Origin: Streptococcus mitis | Lineage (GTDB): Bacteria; Bacillota; Bacilli; Lactobacillales; Streptococcaceae | DNA length: 64,000 bases | Reading direction: 5' to 3' | NCBI RefSeq assembly: GCF_016658865.1 | Contig: NZ_CP067992.1 | Coordinates: 1,135,001 to 1,199,000, forward strand | Part shown: one piece after another, positions 48,191-57,896 of the stretch | How positions within the stretch are numbered: the stretch's first letter is position 1 | Layout: each line of letters opens with the position of its first letter | Translations under genes and position numbers: made by a program | Notes under the pieces: generated by a model | Told to the model about the DNA's origin: nothing | Seen by the model: the letters and a program-made list of their open reading frames with translations, nothing else | Database searches by the model: none

Positions 48191-48251
48191 TGTTTTACTT
48201 GAGAAAAAAGGATTGGACGGTGATTTTCCAAACTTTCTTCCTTCTAATAGT

Positions 48252-48692
48252 CTACAGTGGGTAGACCTTGCTAAATTCTTCTAAAACAACCTTGCTTTCA
48301 GGTGTAAAAGTCAGTCCTGCTTCTTTCAGCCACTCGGCGAAACAATCCTCATGAACCTGACGCCAATAGGCTAGGGATTTGTCACCTTCCCCTTCCTTGT
48401 AGGCATGTTGAGCAGAAACTTGATTGAAGGGCTGGACAGAAACCTTTGTAATTTCGACAATACAGACAGCCTGATTTTGACAATCTAAAATGACATCAAA
48501 AGTTCCTTCTTGAGGAAGAGACTCGGCTTCTAGTGCATAGAGATCGTAGGCTGATGCTGTTGCAGTCTTTTCGCCTCTTAAAACCAAATCTGCTAAAAGG
48601 TCTGGTTCCACTCCAAAAGCCCAAGCATCGATTTCATCTCCTAAAGAGGGGGTAATTTTCTTGTAGGCATTCCACATTTCTTGCGGTGTCAT
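48252..48692 (-). CDS. ASCH-domain protein
   Basis: A 146-residue ASCH (PUA-like) protein, probably RNA-binding or an N4-acetylcytidine amidohydrolase-like relative. The family elements are WAFGVEPDLLADLVLRGEKTATAS and CIVEITKVSVQPFNQV. It starts 30 bases after the dehydrogenase stop and may be co-transcribed. Confidence 0.8.
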   Translation of the reverse strand: MTPQEMWNAYKKITPSLGDEIDAWAFGVEPDLLADLVLRGEKTATASAYDLYALEAESLPQEGTFDVILDCQNQAVCIVEITKVSVQPFNQVSAQHAYKEGEGDKSLAYWRQVHEDCFAEWLKEAGLTFTPESKVVLEEFSKVYPL

Positions 48693-48722
48693 GGACGCTC
48701 CTTTTTATTAACTTTATTCTCC

Positions 48723-49421
48723 CTATTTCAAAGACCAGCCTCCATCTATTGTCAATATTTGTCCCTGCATGGCAGGTGCCTTTCCACTGGCCAAAAAGAG
48801 ACTGACTTCTGCCACTTCCTCCGGTTCAATCCAGCGTTTGATTGGGGTTTCACTAGCCACCCAGTCCGCTAAACCACCTGGTTCAAAGTCCGCAGCGGTC
48901 ATAGCTGTCTTGACTGCTCCTGGAGCGATACCAAAGACCTGAATCCCAGTTTCAGCATAGTCTAGAGCCAACTGCTTGGTAAATCCAGCCAAGGCGTGCT
49001 TCGAAGAAGTATAAGCGTGTCCACCACCACCTGCCAGGCTCGAAGCAATAGAGCACATGTTGATAATAATTCCTTTTTTATTCTCCAACATTTGTGTCAA
49101 ATAATACCGAGTCAACTCAACAGGAGTCACGTAGTTAATTTCAAAAATTTCTTGAATTTCCTGCGCTGTCTGTTCCAATAGGGGTTTATAAGCATCCAAC
49201 ACTCCAGCAGTATTGCACAAAATATCTACCTGAGGACACCAGTCAAAAATTGACTCCAAGTCCAAGGTCAAATCTCTCTGTAAAAAGTGAAAGTCACCCT
49301 CTAAGAGTGGATTTTCACCTTGGTCCACTCCATAAACTTGATAGTCCTTCTCTAAAAAGAGGCGAGCTTGAGCTAGGCCGATCCCTGAACTCACTCCCGT
49401 AATCAATACACGTCTAGTCAT
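48723..49421 (-). CDS. Short-chain dehydrogenase/reductase
   Basis: A 232-residue SDR of the FabG-like type. The NAD(P) motif is TGVSSGIG at residues 9-16; the catalytic Tyr-Lys is in AYTSSKHALAG, with Ser in MCSIASSLAGG. The C-terminus AMQGQILTIDGG is typical. Three-oxoacyl-ACP reductase annotation by similarity would be uncertain, because there is no fatty-acid gene nearby. It overlaps the DUF2829 gene by 8 bases. Confidence 0.85.
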   Translation of the reverse strand: MTRRVLITGVSSGIGLAQARLFLEKDYQVYGVDQGENPLLEGDFHFLQRDLTLDLESIFDWCPQVDILCNTAGVLDAYKPLLEQTAQEIQEIFEINYVTPVELTRYYLTQMLENKKGIIINMCSIASSLAGGGGHAYTSSKHALAGFTKQLALDYAETGIQVFGIAPGAVKTAMTAADFEPGGLADWVASETPIKRWIEPEEVAEVSLFLASGKAPAMQGQILTIDGGWSLK

Positions 49422-49650
49422 GCACTTCTACCCAATCCGTCGCCAAAACATCACAAGGTGTCGGACTCCACATGGAAAAACCTTCTCCCTCTCCAGACAC
49501 GTTGATTAGGAAATAAGGTGTCACTTCAAGTGCAACCCCATTTTGCTCGATAGTGTCAAAAAGTTGGACATAGTTTTCAGCACCTCCCCAACCAGTTCGT
49601 ACATATTTTTTCTTATCCTTTAACCCAGGCAGGATCTCTTCAAATGTCAT
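49414..49650 (-). CDS. DUF2829 protein
   Basis: A 78-residue DUF2829-family protein (TFEEILPGLKDKKKYVRTGWGGAENYV in its N-terminal half; SPTPCDVLATDWVEV at the end). Such proteins are common in phages and Firmicutes; the role is unknown. The start ATG 49648-49650 has AAAGGAG; an in-frame ATG seven codons earlier has none. It is the first gene of a three-gene group with the SDR and ASCH genes. Confidence 0.8.
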   Translation of the reverse strand: MTFEEILPGLKDKKKYVRTGWGGAENYVQLFDTIEQNGVALEVTPYFLINVSGEGEGFSMWSPTPCDVLATDWVEVHD

Positions 49651-49693
49651 GTTTTTCTCCTTTAATATCAATAATTCTCCCCTTCATTATAAC

Positions 49694-49722
49694 AAAAAAA
49701 CCGCTTTAAAACGGCTTTTTGA
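49694..49722 (-). terminator. Terminator, copy 1 of a repeated hairpin
   Basis: Minus strand GTCAAAAAGCCGTTTTAAAG followed by CGGTTTTTTT. It ends the coiled-coil protein gene. The same hairpin recurs at 50643-50672 and 51830-51857. Confidence 0.85.
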
Positions 49723-49765
49723 CTGTATATTAGTTAAATAAACTAATAGCTATCCAATTTTTTAA

Positions 49766-50581
49766 TTATTTAAGTTCAATCAGTTTATTATAAATTTTTT
49801 CAGTTAACTCTTTCTGCTGTGTTCCTGTTAAATAGTGTGATGTACGAATTAAAACTGTTCCATAAACATAGTGTGAACCAGGATTTAAAGCAGTACCATC
49901 AAATGCGCTAATATATGTGTTTCGTTTCTCAGCTTCTTCTTTTGTCTTATACACCTCTACATTTCCTCCAGCATCATTTCCTTTCTGAACAATATCAGAT
50001 CCCTCTACTGAATGTGTAACTTGATTGTCAACAAAATATACAGACGCTGTATACCCACCTTGTTTATTCAATTTATTATTTGGATCGTTATTTTCAGTAA
50101 CAGACTGTACTCCTGTAATTGAAGAAATTTCTTTGAGTCTTTCTTCAACAAAAGTATTAGATGGATTTGTAATTTGTTTTAGCTGAAGAATGCTATTTTG
50201 ATAAAGAGTCTGTTTGTCAGATAAATTCTTTATTGTTTCACTATAGTCCACTGGCTTGCTTAATTCTTCTATTTGCTCCTCAATCTTAGCAGTTGATTTC
50301 TCCATTTCTGGTACTTTTCGAAGCGAATTCTGACTATCTTCAATTGCTTTTTTTAATTCTTCTAATTTTTTTGAATCCAATGGCTCTTCGCCACTATCAA
50401 TTACCTTCTCAGCCTCAGCTATTTGGTTTTCAACCTCTTTATTTTTTTCTTGTAAATCTTTGACTATATCTTCAAACTTAGTTACAGCAGATCTGTAGGG
50501 GACATAAGATAAGAAATAGTATCCAAGACCAGAAATTCCTAATATCAGACACATTGACAATATAATTATTTTTTTCTTCAT
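49766..50581 (-). CDS. Membrane-anchored coiled-coil protein, unknown function
   Basis: A 271-residue protein. One N-terminal hydrophobic segment (MKKKIIILSMCLILGISG, continuing to about 25) would anchor it facing out. Residues about 35-135 are strongly coiled-coil (KEVENQIAEAEKVI; EMEKSTAKIEEQIEEL). The C-terminal half is globular (GGYTASVYFVDNQV; YGTVLIRTSHYLTGTQQKEL). I recognise no family. It has its own promoter (TTGCGT, 17 bases, TAGAAT) and terminator, so it is a stand-alone cassette. The start is ATG 50579-50581 after GGAGATTAAT. Confidence 0.65.
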   Translation of the reverse strand: MKKKIIILSMCLILGISGLGYYFLSYVPYRSAVTKFEDIVKDLQEKNKEVENQIAEAEKVIDSGEEPLDSKKLEELKKAIEDSQNSLRKVPEMEKSTAKIEEQIEELSKPVDYSETIKNLSDKQTLYQNSILQLKQITNPSNTFVEERLKEISSITGVQSVTENNDPNNKLNKQGGYTASVYFVDNQVTHSVEGSDIVQKGNDAGGNVEVYKTKEEAEKRNTYISAFDGTALNPGSHYVYGTVLIRTSHYLTGTQQKELTEKIYNKLIELK

Positions 50582-50642
50582 ATTAATCTCCAAAAAATAT
50601 TTAATATCTCCATAATTCTACTATATTACCCCAAAACACGCA

Positions 50643-50672
50643 ACAAAAAACCGCTTTGCAACGGCTTTTTGA
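50643..50672 (-). terminator. Terminator, copy 2 of a repeated hairpin
   Basis: Minus strand GTCAAAAAGCCGTTGCAAAG then CGGTTTTTTG. It ends the nuclease gene. Confidence 0.85.
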
Positions 50673-50707
50673 CAATGATTTATTCTATTATTCCTTCATT
50701 TACATGA

Positions 50708-51748
50708 TTACCAAGTTAATCCAGCTGCTTTAATTTCTTTCTTAGAGGCATACTTGCCATTTGGTTTATGCCATCTTCCTCTGGAATCTTTGAAATAACC
50801 ACCTGAATTTGCTGATTGCGTGTTTGATTCCTGACTCTCTTCCTTTTCTTGTTTTGCTTGACGAGCCTTTTCTTCCTCTTCTTTCGCCTTCTTCTCGGCT
50901 TCTGCTTTTTCCTCCGCCTCTTTCTTAGCCTTTTCCTCAGCTTCCTTCTTGGCTTTTTCTTTTTCTTCTTTTACCTTTGCGTCTTCAACCAGGTTTTTAG
51001 CAGTACCATCCAAATAGTTAATTTCTGCATTAGCCGAAACATTGTCTAAAACGACATGCGTCACAGAGTACTTATCAACCTTTTCTTTACTACTTTCCAA
51101 TTTAATTTCCAAGAGTTTACCATTTTCATCAATGCCTACATATTGCAACTCAATTTGTCTTGGAATCAGCTCATCTTTCTGATAAATTGGCGTCACCTTA
51201 TAATCAAGATAGTAGTTAGGATGATTAGCGAGCCATGAATCTAATCGATTTTCATAATAAAGCATACTACTCTGGTTGTGTTCATCAGTCCCAGAATAAT
51301 TTCCAGCATTAAGCCAGTTAGTCATAGGAACTAAATTTCTCTTTTCATCATTCAAACCACTAAATTGGTAGCCAATCAAATGACCTCTACTCATCAACCA
51401 AGCTTCTTCCCGGCCATCTCCGTAAAAGAATTTATAGTTGTGCCACCCTACTGGATCATAGGTCAATTTTGAATCTCTTTTCTCAGTTGGCTCATCGCTA
51501 TCTTTTAGCTGAATATGAGCACCCGTCGCGCGATTTTTAGAATCTAGTTCGCCAAGTTCAAGCTGTTTTTCACTTTTAAAAGGCAGTAGATCCGCTTCTT
51601 TGAACAACTTTTCATCAAACTTGGCTTGTTTTTGTTCCACTTTTACTTCTGGAATTTTTGCTTCTTCCTTATGACCAGAACAAGCCGCCAAGGTAAAGAC
51701 TGACAAAATGGATAGACTAACATAAACAAACTTCTTCATCTTTAACAT
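50708..51748 (-). CDS. Lipoprotein DNA/RNA non-specific endonuclease
   Basis: A secreted, lipid-anchored nuclease, 346 residues from ATG 51746-51748. The lipobox is LAAC (about residue 23). The beta-beta-alpha-metal active site is MSRGHLIGYQFSG with the catalytic His about residue 123 and the metal Asn in NLVPMTNWLN. A lysine/glutamate coiled coil (about 250-310) and a C-terminal motif RGRWHKPNGKYASKKEI follow. It is related to EndA and streptodornases but is not EndA. It may serve DNA uptake, nutrition or defence against DNA traps. It has its own promoter (TTGATT, 17 bases, TAAAAT). Confidence 0.85.
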   Translation of the reverse strand: MLKMKKFVYVSLSILSVFTLAACSGHKEEAKIPEVKVEQKQAKFDEKLFKEADLLPFKSEKQLELGELDSKNRATGAHIQLKDSDEPTEKRDSKLTYDPVGWHNYKFFYGDGREEAWLMSRGHLIGYQFSGLNDEKRNLVPMTNWLNAGNYSGTDEHNQSSMLYYENRLDSWLANHPNYYLDYKVTPIYQKDELIPRQIELQYVGIDENGKLLEIKLESSKEKVDKYSVTHVVLDNVSANAEINYLDGTAKNLVEDAKVKEEKEKAKKEAEEKAKKEAEEKAEAEKKAKEEEEKARQAKQEKEESQESNTQSANSGGYFKDSRGRWHKPNGKYASKKEIKAAGLTW

Positions 51749-51829
51749 CTTTTTAATTTCCTTTAGCATTTTTATTACATTTTACTATAATATATCAAAG
51801 TAATCAATTGAATTATATGTTATTATTGT

Positions 51830-51857
51830 TAAAAACCGCTTTGAAACGGCTTTTTGA
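51830..51857 (-). terminator. Terminator, copy 3 of a repeated hairpin
   Basis: Minus strand GTCAAAAAGCCGTTTCAAAG then CGGTTTTTAAC. It stands between the lytB terminator and the nuclease promoter with no gene of its own. Confidence 0.8.
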
Positions 51858-51897
51858 CTATACTTCACTCCATTTTATCTTCTTAAATCTACGGAAA

Positions 51898-51935
51898 AAT
51901 AAAAAAACGACAACCACTTTTCAGCAGTTATCGTT
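51898..51935 (-). terminator. lytB terminator
   Basis: Minus strand AACGATAAC, loop, GTTGTCGTT followed by TTTTTTATTTTT. Confidence 0.8.
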
Positions 51936-51944
51936 GCTTATCTT

Positions 51945-53846
51945 TTAATCTTTTCCACCAAGTCGACTATTGATATTCATCATGATACTAGCTATTTTTT
52001 CACCCCAGTACGGATCTGATGCATAGCGTACATTCATTCCCGTCGCTTTATTTCCAAGGTGATCTCTTCCACGGTCAATATAGTTCTCACGAATCCACTT
52101 GGCCGCACCAAGAATTCCTTTGTCTACATCATCAAATTTCTTAGCGGAATCATAGGGACTGGTATCGTAAGCAGCTATACCGAAGAAGTTATTTTTATCA
52201 TTAGCAATTTGGCTACGTCCCCAAGCACTTTCTAGCGCACTGTGAGCCATTAAATAGAGAGCATTGACACCGTAACGTTTTTCAGCTTCCTTAAAAATTG
52301 CTCCTTTACCGGCAAGACGACTGTTTCGGATATTCATCATCGAATAAACTCTATTTAATTCATCCGCACTATAGTTGGTTGGTTCAGTTAAATTCTTGAA
52401 AAGGAAACGATTTTTGATAGTAAACCCATCGAAATGTTCTCCATCCTTTGAATAATACTTCTTACCAATTTTCATAGCTGAAGTATGTGGAGCTACCCGA
52501 ATACTAGTGTATGGAGAAAGCTCATGATATAGGAATCTTCCGTCAGTAGTATAGTGAGGAATAAACTCACTTCCTTCCTCAACTAAAGTCAAATCGCTTT
52601 GATTCATATAACCAGACAAGCCTGATATTGAAACAGCTAGACGACTACCCTTGCTTTTAGAGCCATCATGGGTCACAATACTTCCCTGATTGACATAGCT
52701 CAAAATATCTCCTGATTCGCTATAAATATAGGCTGTGATTGGTTTAACCTTAAAATATTTGGGGCTTTGAATCCACTTTCCATCACTCTGGAAGAAATAC
52801 TCTTTATTTTTAATATTAAAACCACCAGTAACATAACTTCCATCTTCTTTCAGGTAGTACCATGCATTGTAGTTAGGATCAAAAATCCATTCATTCTTGG
52901 CCATATAACCACCAGATTTTAGGTAATAAGCACCAATCCATTCACGTGAAGCATAAGCACCACCTGATTTTAGGTAAAACCAGCTATTATAAGATTTATC
53001 AAAAATCCATTCTTTTTCAGCCATTGCTCCACTATTTTTTAGATAGTAAGCATCTTTCCACTGATTACTAGCCATCAAACCATCACTGTTAAAATAGTAC
53101 CATGTGCCCTTAATCTTTTCCCATTTATTACGAAGGATCTTTCCTGAATCTGTAGCATAATACCATTTATCAGTAATCTTCACCCAAGCATCTTGAGCCA
53201 TTGCTCCACTACTATTAAGAAGATAATCGTTCACTAGAACATTGCTAGCCATAACTCCATCTTGCTTGAAGTAATACCAAACATTGCCAATTTTTTCCCA
53301 TCTATTACGAACAATCTTTCCTGAATCTGTAGCATAGTACCATTTATCCGCAATTTTCACCCAGGAATTTTCTACCATTGCTCCACTAGTATGAAAAGCA
53401 TAGTCATTAACAATTCTATTGCTGACCATGATTCCATGTTGATCAAAGAAATACCAGACACCCGCAATTTTTTTCCAGTTTTTGATTGGTTGATTATTCT
53501 CATAAAAAAGCCATTTCCCATGCTCTTTCTGCCAACCATTCTTATGAGCTTCTTCAACTTTTTCTTTATTTGAAATAGCCTCTTTTTTAGAATTATTTTC
53601 TTTTACAACAACTGGTTCTTTCTTTTTTTCCGTCTTTTCAGCTTCATTCTTTGTATTTTCAACAACTTTTTTCTCTTCTGATGCTGGAGTCTGATTTTTA
53701 TCTTTGGGCTGATTTTCTTCCACTGATTGACTCTTATTCGTCGTTTGACTTTGGTCCGTTGTTTTACTATCTTCAGCAAAGACTGATGTTGTGGGCACAA
53801 TTGCCAATGCAAGCACTGCCGTGCTTACAAGTAGTGTTCTCTTCAT
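51945..53846 (-). CDS. lytB: LytB-like endo-beta-N-acetylglucosaminidase (choline-binding type)
   Basis: A secreted peptidoglycan hydrolase that separates daughter cells. It has 633 residues: signal peptide 1-24 (ending SVFA), low-complexity K/E/N/Q linker to about 98, about a dozen W/Y-rich choline-binding-type repeats (for example IAGVWYFFDQHG, WYYATDSGKI) to about 355, SH3-like and linker region, then a GH73 domain with the predicted catalytic Glu539 (SALESAWGRSQ). Neighbouring repeats are near-identical at the DNA level. Pneumococcal LytB has the same layout and likewise lies beside pyrDb. Confidence 0.92.
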   Translation of the reverse strand: MKRTLLVSTAVLALAIVPTTSVFAEDSKTTDQSQTTNKSQSVEENQPKDKNQTPASEEKKVVENTKNEAEKTEKKKEPVVVKENNSKKEAISNKEKVEEAHKNGWQKEHGKWLFYENNQPIKNWKKIAGVWYFFDQHGIMVSNRIVNDYAFHTSGAMVENSWVKIADKWYYATDSGKIVRNRWEKIGNVWYYFKQDGVMASNVLVNDYLLNSSGAMAQDAWVKITDKWYYATDSGKILRNKWEKIKGTWYYFNSDGLMASNQWKDAYYLKNSGAMAEKEWIFDKSYNSWFYLKSGGAYASREWIGAYYLKSGGYMAKNEWIFDPNYNAWYYLKEDGSYVTGGFNIKNKEYFFQSDGKWIQSPKYFKVKPITAYIYSESGDILSYVNQGSIVTHDGSKSKGSRLAVSISGLSGYMNQSDLTLVEEGSEFIPHYTTDGRFLYHELSPYTSIRVAPHTSAMKIGKKYYSKDGEHFDGFTIKNRFLFKNLTEPTNYSADELNRVYSMMNIRNSRLAGKGAIFKEAEKRYGVNALYLMAHSALESAWGRSQIANDKNNFFGIAAYDTSPYDSAKKFDDVDKGILGAAKWIRENYIDRGRDHLGNKATGMNVRYASDPYWGEKIASIMMNINSRLGGKD

Positions 53847-53894
53847 TTTACTCCCCTAAGTAGATATTCGTCTACATCATTCGTAATTAACTTT

Positions 53895-53903
53895 ATTCTA
53901 ACA
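53895..53903 (-). promoter_or_regulatory. lytB extended -10
   Basis: TGTTAGAAT on the minus strand, about 50 bases before the start. A GGGGAGT site precedes the ATG. Confidence 0.55.
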
Positions 53904-53973
53904 TAGTTAAAAGAAGAAAATATTACAAAATGATGAAAATTCTATTTCTAATTAACAATAAGGATGGTCTAGC

Positions 53974-55723
<1,750 letters not shown>

Positions 55724-55744
55724 GACTTTTCCTCCTTAAATTTT

Positions 55745-55900
55745 AAGGGGACCAGACAAAGAAAAGACCTTGCTAGTGCAAGGCCTCAGTTAAAATCGTA
55801 CAACACAAGAGAGCACACTCAAAAAGTCCCCTCTAGAAAATTGTACTATTCTTTTATCTGACACCTTGTGAGTCTCTCTGGACTCCCCTTAAAGGTTAAA
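55745..55900 (-). promoter_or_regulatory. PyrR-type attenuator of pyrK-pyrD
   Basis: The PyrR-binding consensus appears as AGTCCAGAGAGACTCACAAG (minus strand, about 55865-55884). Downstream is a terminator, GGCCTTGC (55778-55785) pairing with GCAAGGTC (55766-55773), then TTTTCTTTG. Complementary AAGGGGA and TCCCCTT arms complete an anti-antiterminator/antiterminator set. PyrR with UMP would favour termination. Confidence 0.88.
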
Positions 55901-55908
55901 TTTTTACT

Positions 55909-55937
55909 AGTATACTCTTTCAACCAAAAAAAGTCAA
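55909..55937 (-). promoter_or_regulatory. pyrK-pyrD promoter
   Basis: TTGACT (55932-55937), 17 bases, TATACT (55909-55914), a near-consensus sigma-A promoter just before the attenuator. Confidence 0.85.
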
Positions 55938-55971
55938 GTAGAAAACGAACATTCTACTTGACTTCACGAGA

Positions 55972-56352
55972 TTATTTTTCACGAATGACTTCAACCTTGT
56001 AGCCATCAGGGTCTTTGACAAAGTAATAGTTAGGTGCAGTTCCTGGTAGACCATTTGGTTCAGTAACTTCATAGCCTTTGGCACTGTGCTCTTGATGAAG
56101 CGCTTCAAGATCAGGTGTACTGAGAGCGATATGGGCAAACCCATCTCCAACCACATAAGGACCGTGATCGTAGTTATAAGTCAACTCCAACTCATAGTCG
56201 TCACCCTCAAGTCCTAGATAGACAATCGTGAAGGCATGGTCTGGAAAATCTCTACGACGCAATTCTTTAAAACCAAAAGCGTCTTGATAAAATGCGATTG
56301 ATTTTTCAAGATTTTCTACTCGCAAGCAAGTGTGTAGCATTTTTGAAGCCAT
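55972..56352 (-). CDS. gloA: Lactoylglutathione lyase (glyoxalase I family)
   Basis: A 126-residue vicinal-oxygen-chelate protein, probably glyoxalase I for methylglyoxal detoxification. Metal and substrate residues are in MLHTCLRVENLEKSI, YELELTYNYD, GFAHIALSTPD and GYKVEVI. The start ATG 56350-56352 has AAGGAG; the ATG seven codons earlier has none. It lies downstream of the rplT terminator. Confidence 0.9.
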   Translation of the reverse strand: MASKMLHTCLRVENLEKSIAFYQDAFGFKELRRRDFPDHAFTIVYLGLEGDDYELELTYNYDHGPYVVGDGFAHIALSTPDLEALHQEHSAKGYEVTEPNGLPGTAPNYYFVKDPDGYKVEVIREK

Positions 56353-56371
56353 ATTTTTCTCCTTTATTTTC

Positions 56372-56402
56372 AAAAAGACTGGGACAATCCTGTTCCAGTC
56401 TT
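56372..56402 (-). terminator. Terminator of infC-rpmI-rplT
   Basis: AAGACTGG and CCAGTCTT arms with inner pairing (AACAGGATTGT loop), then TTTTTGAAAA on the minus strand. Confidence 0.85.
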
Positions 56403-56410
56403 ATCAGTTA

Positions 56411-56770
56411 TTATTTACCAAGTTTTGCTTTAGCTGCATCTGCAAGAGCTGTGAAAGCTGCTGCATCGTTAACAGCCAAGTCAGCAAGCATTTTACGGTT
56501 AACTTCGATCTCAGCCAATTTCAAACCATGCATCAATTGTGAGTATGAAAGTCCGTTCATACGAGCTGCCGCGTTGATACGAGTGATCCACAATTTGCGG
56601 AAGTCACGTTTTTTCTGACGACGGTCACGGTATGCATAGTAGTAAGAGTTCATTACTTGTTCTTTTGCAGTACGGAACAAGATGTGTTTAGCTCCATAGT
56701 AACCTTTTGCTAATTTAAGAATACGTTTACGACGTTTGCGTGATACAACGCCACCTTTAACACGTGCCAT
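56411..56770 (-). CDS. rplT: 50S ribosomal protein L20
   Basis: Early-assembling 50S protein, 119 residues. It has [28 protein letters not shown] and ends AKAKLGK. L20 represses its own operon in Firmicutes by binding the leader. It is the last gene of infC-rpmI-rplT. Confidence 0.98.
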   Translation of the reverse strand: MARVKGGVVSRKRRKRILKLAKGYYGAKHILFRTAKEQVMNSYYYAYRDRRQKKRDFRKLWITRINAAARMNGLSYSQLMHGLKLAEIEVNRKMLADLAVNDAAAFTALADAAKAKLGK

Positions 56771-56821
56771 GTTTTATTTCCTCCAAATATTTCCTAGAAT
56801 TGTTTACTTACAGTCAAGCTA

Positions 56822-57022
56822 TTATTTCAAGCGAGTAAGCATTGCTTTGATACGTTTGTAATCTCCTGAATGCACCATAGATGCTTTACGAAGATGACGA
56901 CGTTGTTTCTTAGTTTTTCCGTGGAAACGGTGAGAAGTGTAAGCACGGAAACGTTTAAGTCCACCAGAACCTGTACGTTTGAAACGTTTAGCTGATGCGC
57001 GGTGTGTTTTTTGTTTTGGCAT
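56822..57022 (-). CDS. rpmI: 50S ribosomal protein L35
   Basis: A 66-residue basic protein ([20 protein letters not shown]), standard L35. It lies between infC and rplT. Confidence 0.98.
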   Translation of the reverse strand: MPKQKTHRASAKRFKRTGSGGLKRFRAYTSHRFHGKTKKQRRHLRKASMVHSGDYKRIKAMLTRLK

Positions 57023-57054
57023 GATTTTTTCTCCTTTATTTAACTTTCTGACAA

Positions 57055-57576
57055 TTATTTTTTGTCAGTCGCTGGCGCCAATTGCATGAACATTTGACGT
57101 CCATCCATTTTAGCACGTTGTTCGATGATTGCAATATCTTGAGTTGCTTCAGCAAACTCGGCTAAAACTTTTGCACCAATCTCTTTATGGGTAATCATAC
57201 GACCCTTAAAGCGAATAGATACCTTAACTTTATTTCCTTTTTCAAGGAATTTGCGTGCATTGCGAAGTTTTGTATCAAAGTCACCCTTGTCAATCGTTGG
57301 ACTTAGACGAACTTCTTTCACAGTAACAACACTTTGTTTTTTACGTTGTTCTTTTTGCTTCTTCTGGTACTCAAATTTGAACTTACCGTAGTCCATAATT
57401 TTTGCAACAGGCGGTTTGGCTTGGGGTTGAATCAATACTAGGTCAACATTAGCGTTATCAGCCAAAGCTTGCGCTTCACTGAGTGGCTTGATGCCTAGCT
57501 GTTCTCCTTCAAGACCAATCAAGCGAACTTCACGTACACGAATCTCATCATTGATGAATAAGTCTTGCTTTGCTAT
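57055..57576 (-). CDS. infC: Translation initiation factor IF-3
   Basis: IF-3 discriminates start codons and keeps 30S subunits free. The N-domain [20 protein letters not shown] and C-domain [13 protein letters not shown] are complete. The likely start is the ATA codon at 57574-57576 (product beginning with Met then AKQD), because AGAGGTG sits 6 bases upstream and the residues align with the known B. subtilis start. The frame opens at an ATG at 57642, but that ATG lies in the leader hairpin. This gives 173 residues. A rare start codon fits the known autoregulation of infC. Confidence 0.9.
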
Positions 57577-57611
57577 GGTTTTCACCTCTTTTGTTTTATT
57601 AGAGAAAAACA

Positions 57612-57740
57612 ATAGCGGACTCGTAATACTACAAGCCCGCACGTTATGATAGCGTTTCTTAGAAACTTTTCATCCGTAGGGCCAGGCAACTTGATGTCAC
57701 AAGGCGAGAAGCTCTCACTTCTGCTTTTCTCAACTTTTAT
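57612..57740 (-). promoter_or_regulatory. infC-rpmI-rplT leader attenuator (L20/IF3 leader)
   Basis: A long untranslated leader ends in GCGGGCT (57634-57640) pairing with AGTCCGC (57615-57621), then TATTGTTTTTCTC, a terminator-like hairpin just before infC. Upstream leader sequence has further GC-rich pairing (GCCTTGTGACATCAAGTTGCC). Firmicute infC operons have an L20-controlled leader with this design. Confidence 0.75.
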
Positions 57741-57769
57741 ATGATACCAAGTTTTCTAGCCCTTGTCAA
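57741..57769 (-). promoter_or_regulatory. infC operon promoter
   Basis: TTGACA (57764-57769), 17 bases, TATCAT (57741-57746) with an extended TGG. Confidence 0.85.
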
Positions 57770-57831
57770 GATAAAAAGTTATTTTTTTGAAAAGTTTGTG
57801 TTTATATTTTAGATTGGTTTCCACATCAAAG

Positions 57832-57856
57832 AGAGAGAATCAAGTTGATTCTCTCT
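57832..57856. terminator. Hairpin after the ABC exporter operon
   Basis: AGAGAGAATCAA and TTGATTCTCTCT form a 12-bp perfect stem around a single base. The following minus-strand sequence (TTGATGTGG) has few T, so it may act as an mRNA end structure. Confidence 0.6.
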
Positions 57857-57896
57857 ATGTTAGTTTTTCCTTATCTTCATCTTCCGTATAGGAAAG

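Noticed and set aside
50849..51049. A plus-strand frame rich in Phe and Leu
   Set aside because: It is the antisense of the Lys/Glu coiled coil of the nuclease gene; composition explains it.
53878..53885. TACGAATG in the lytB leader, one base off a cin-box
   Set aside because: The last base of the motif differs and it lies downstream of a reasonable sigma-A -10; LytB is not known to me as a late competence gene.
57577..57642. Upstream extension of infC to the ATG at 57640-57642
   Set aside because: It runs through the leader hairpin and its T-rich tail, and the added residues do not resemble IF-3.
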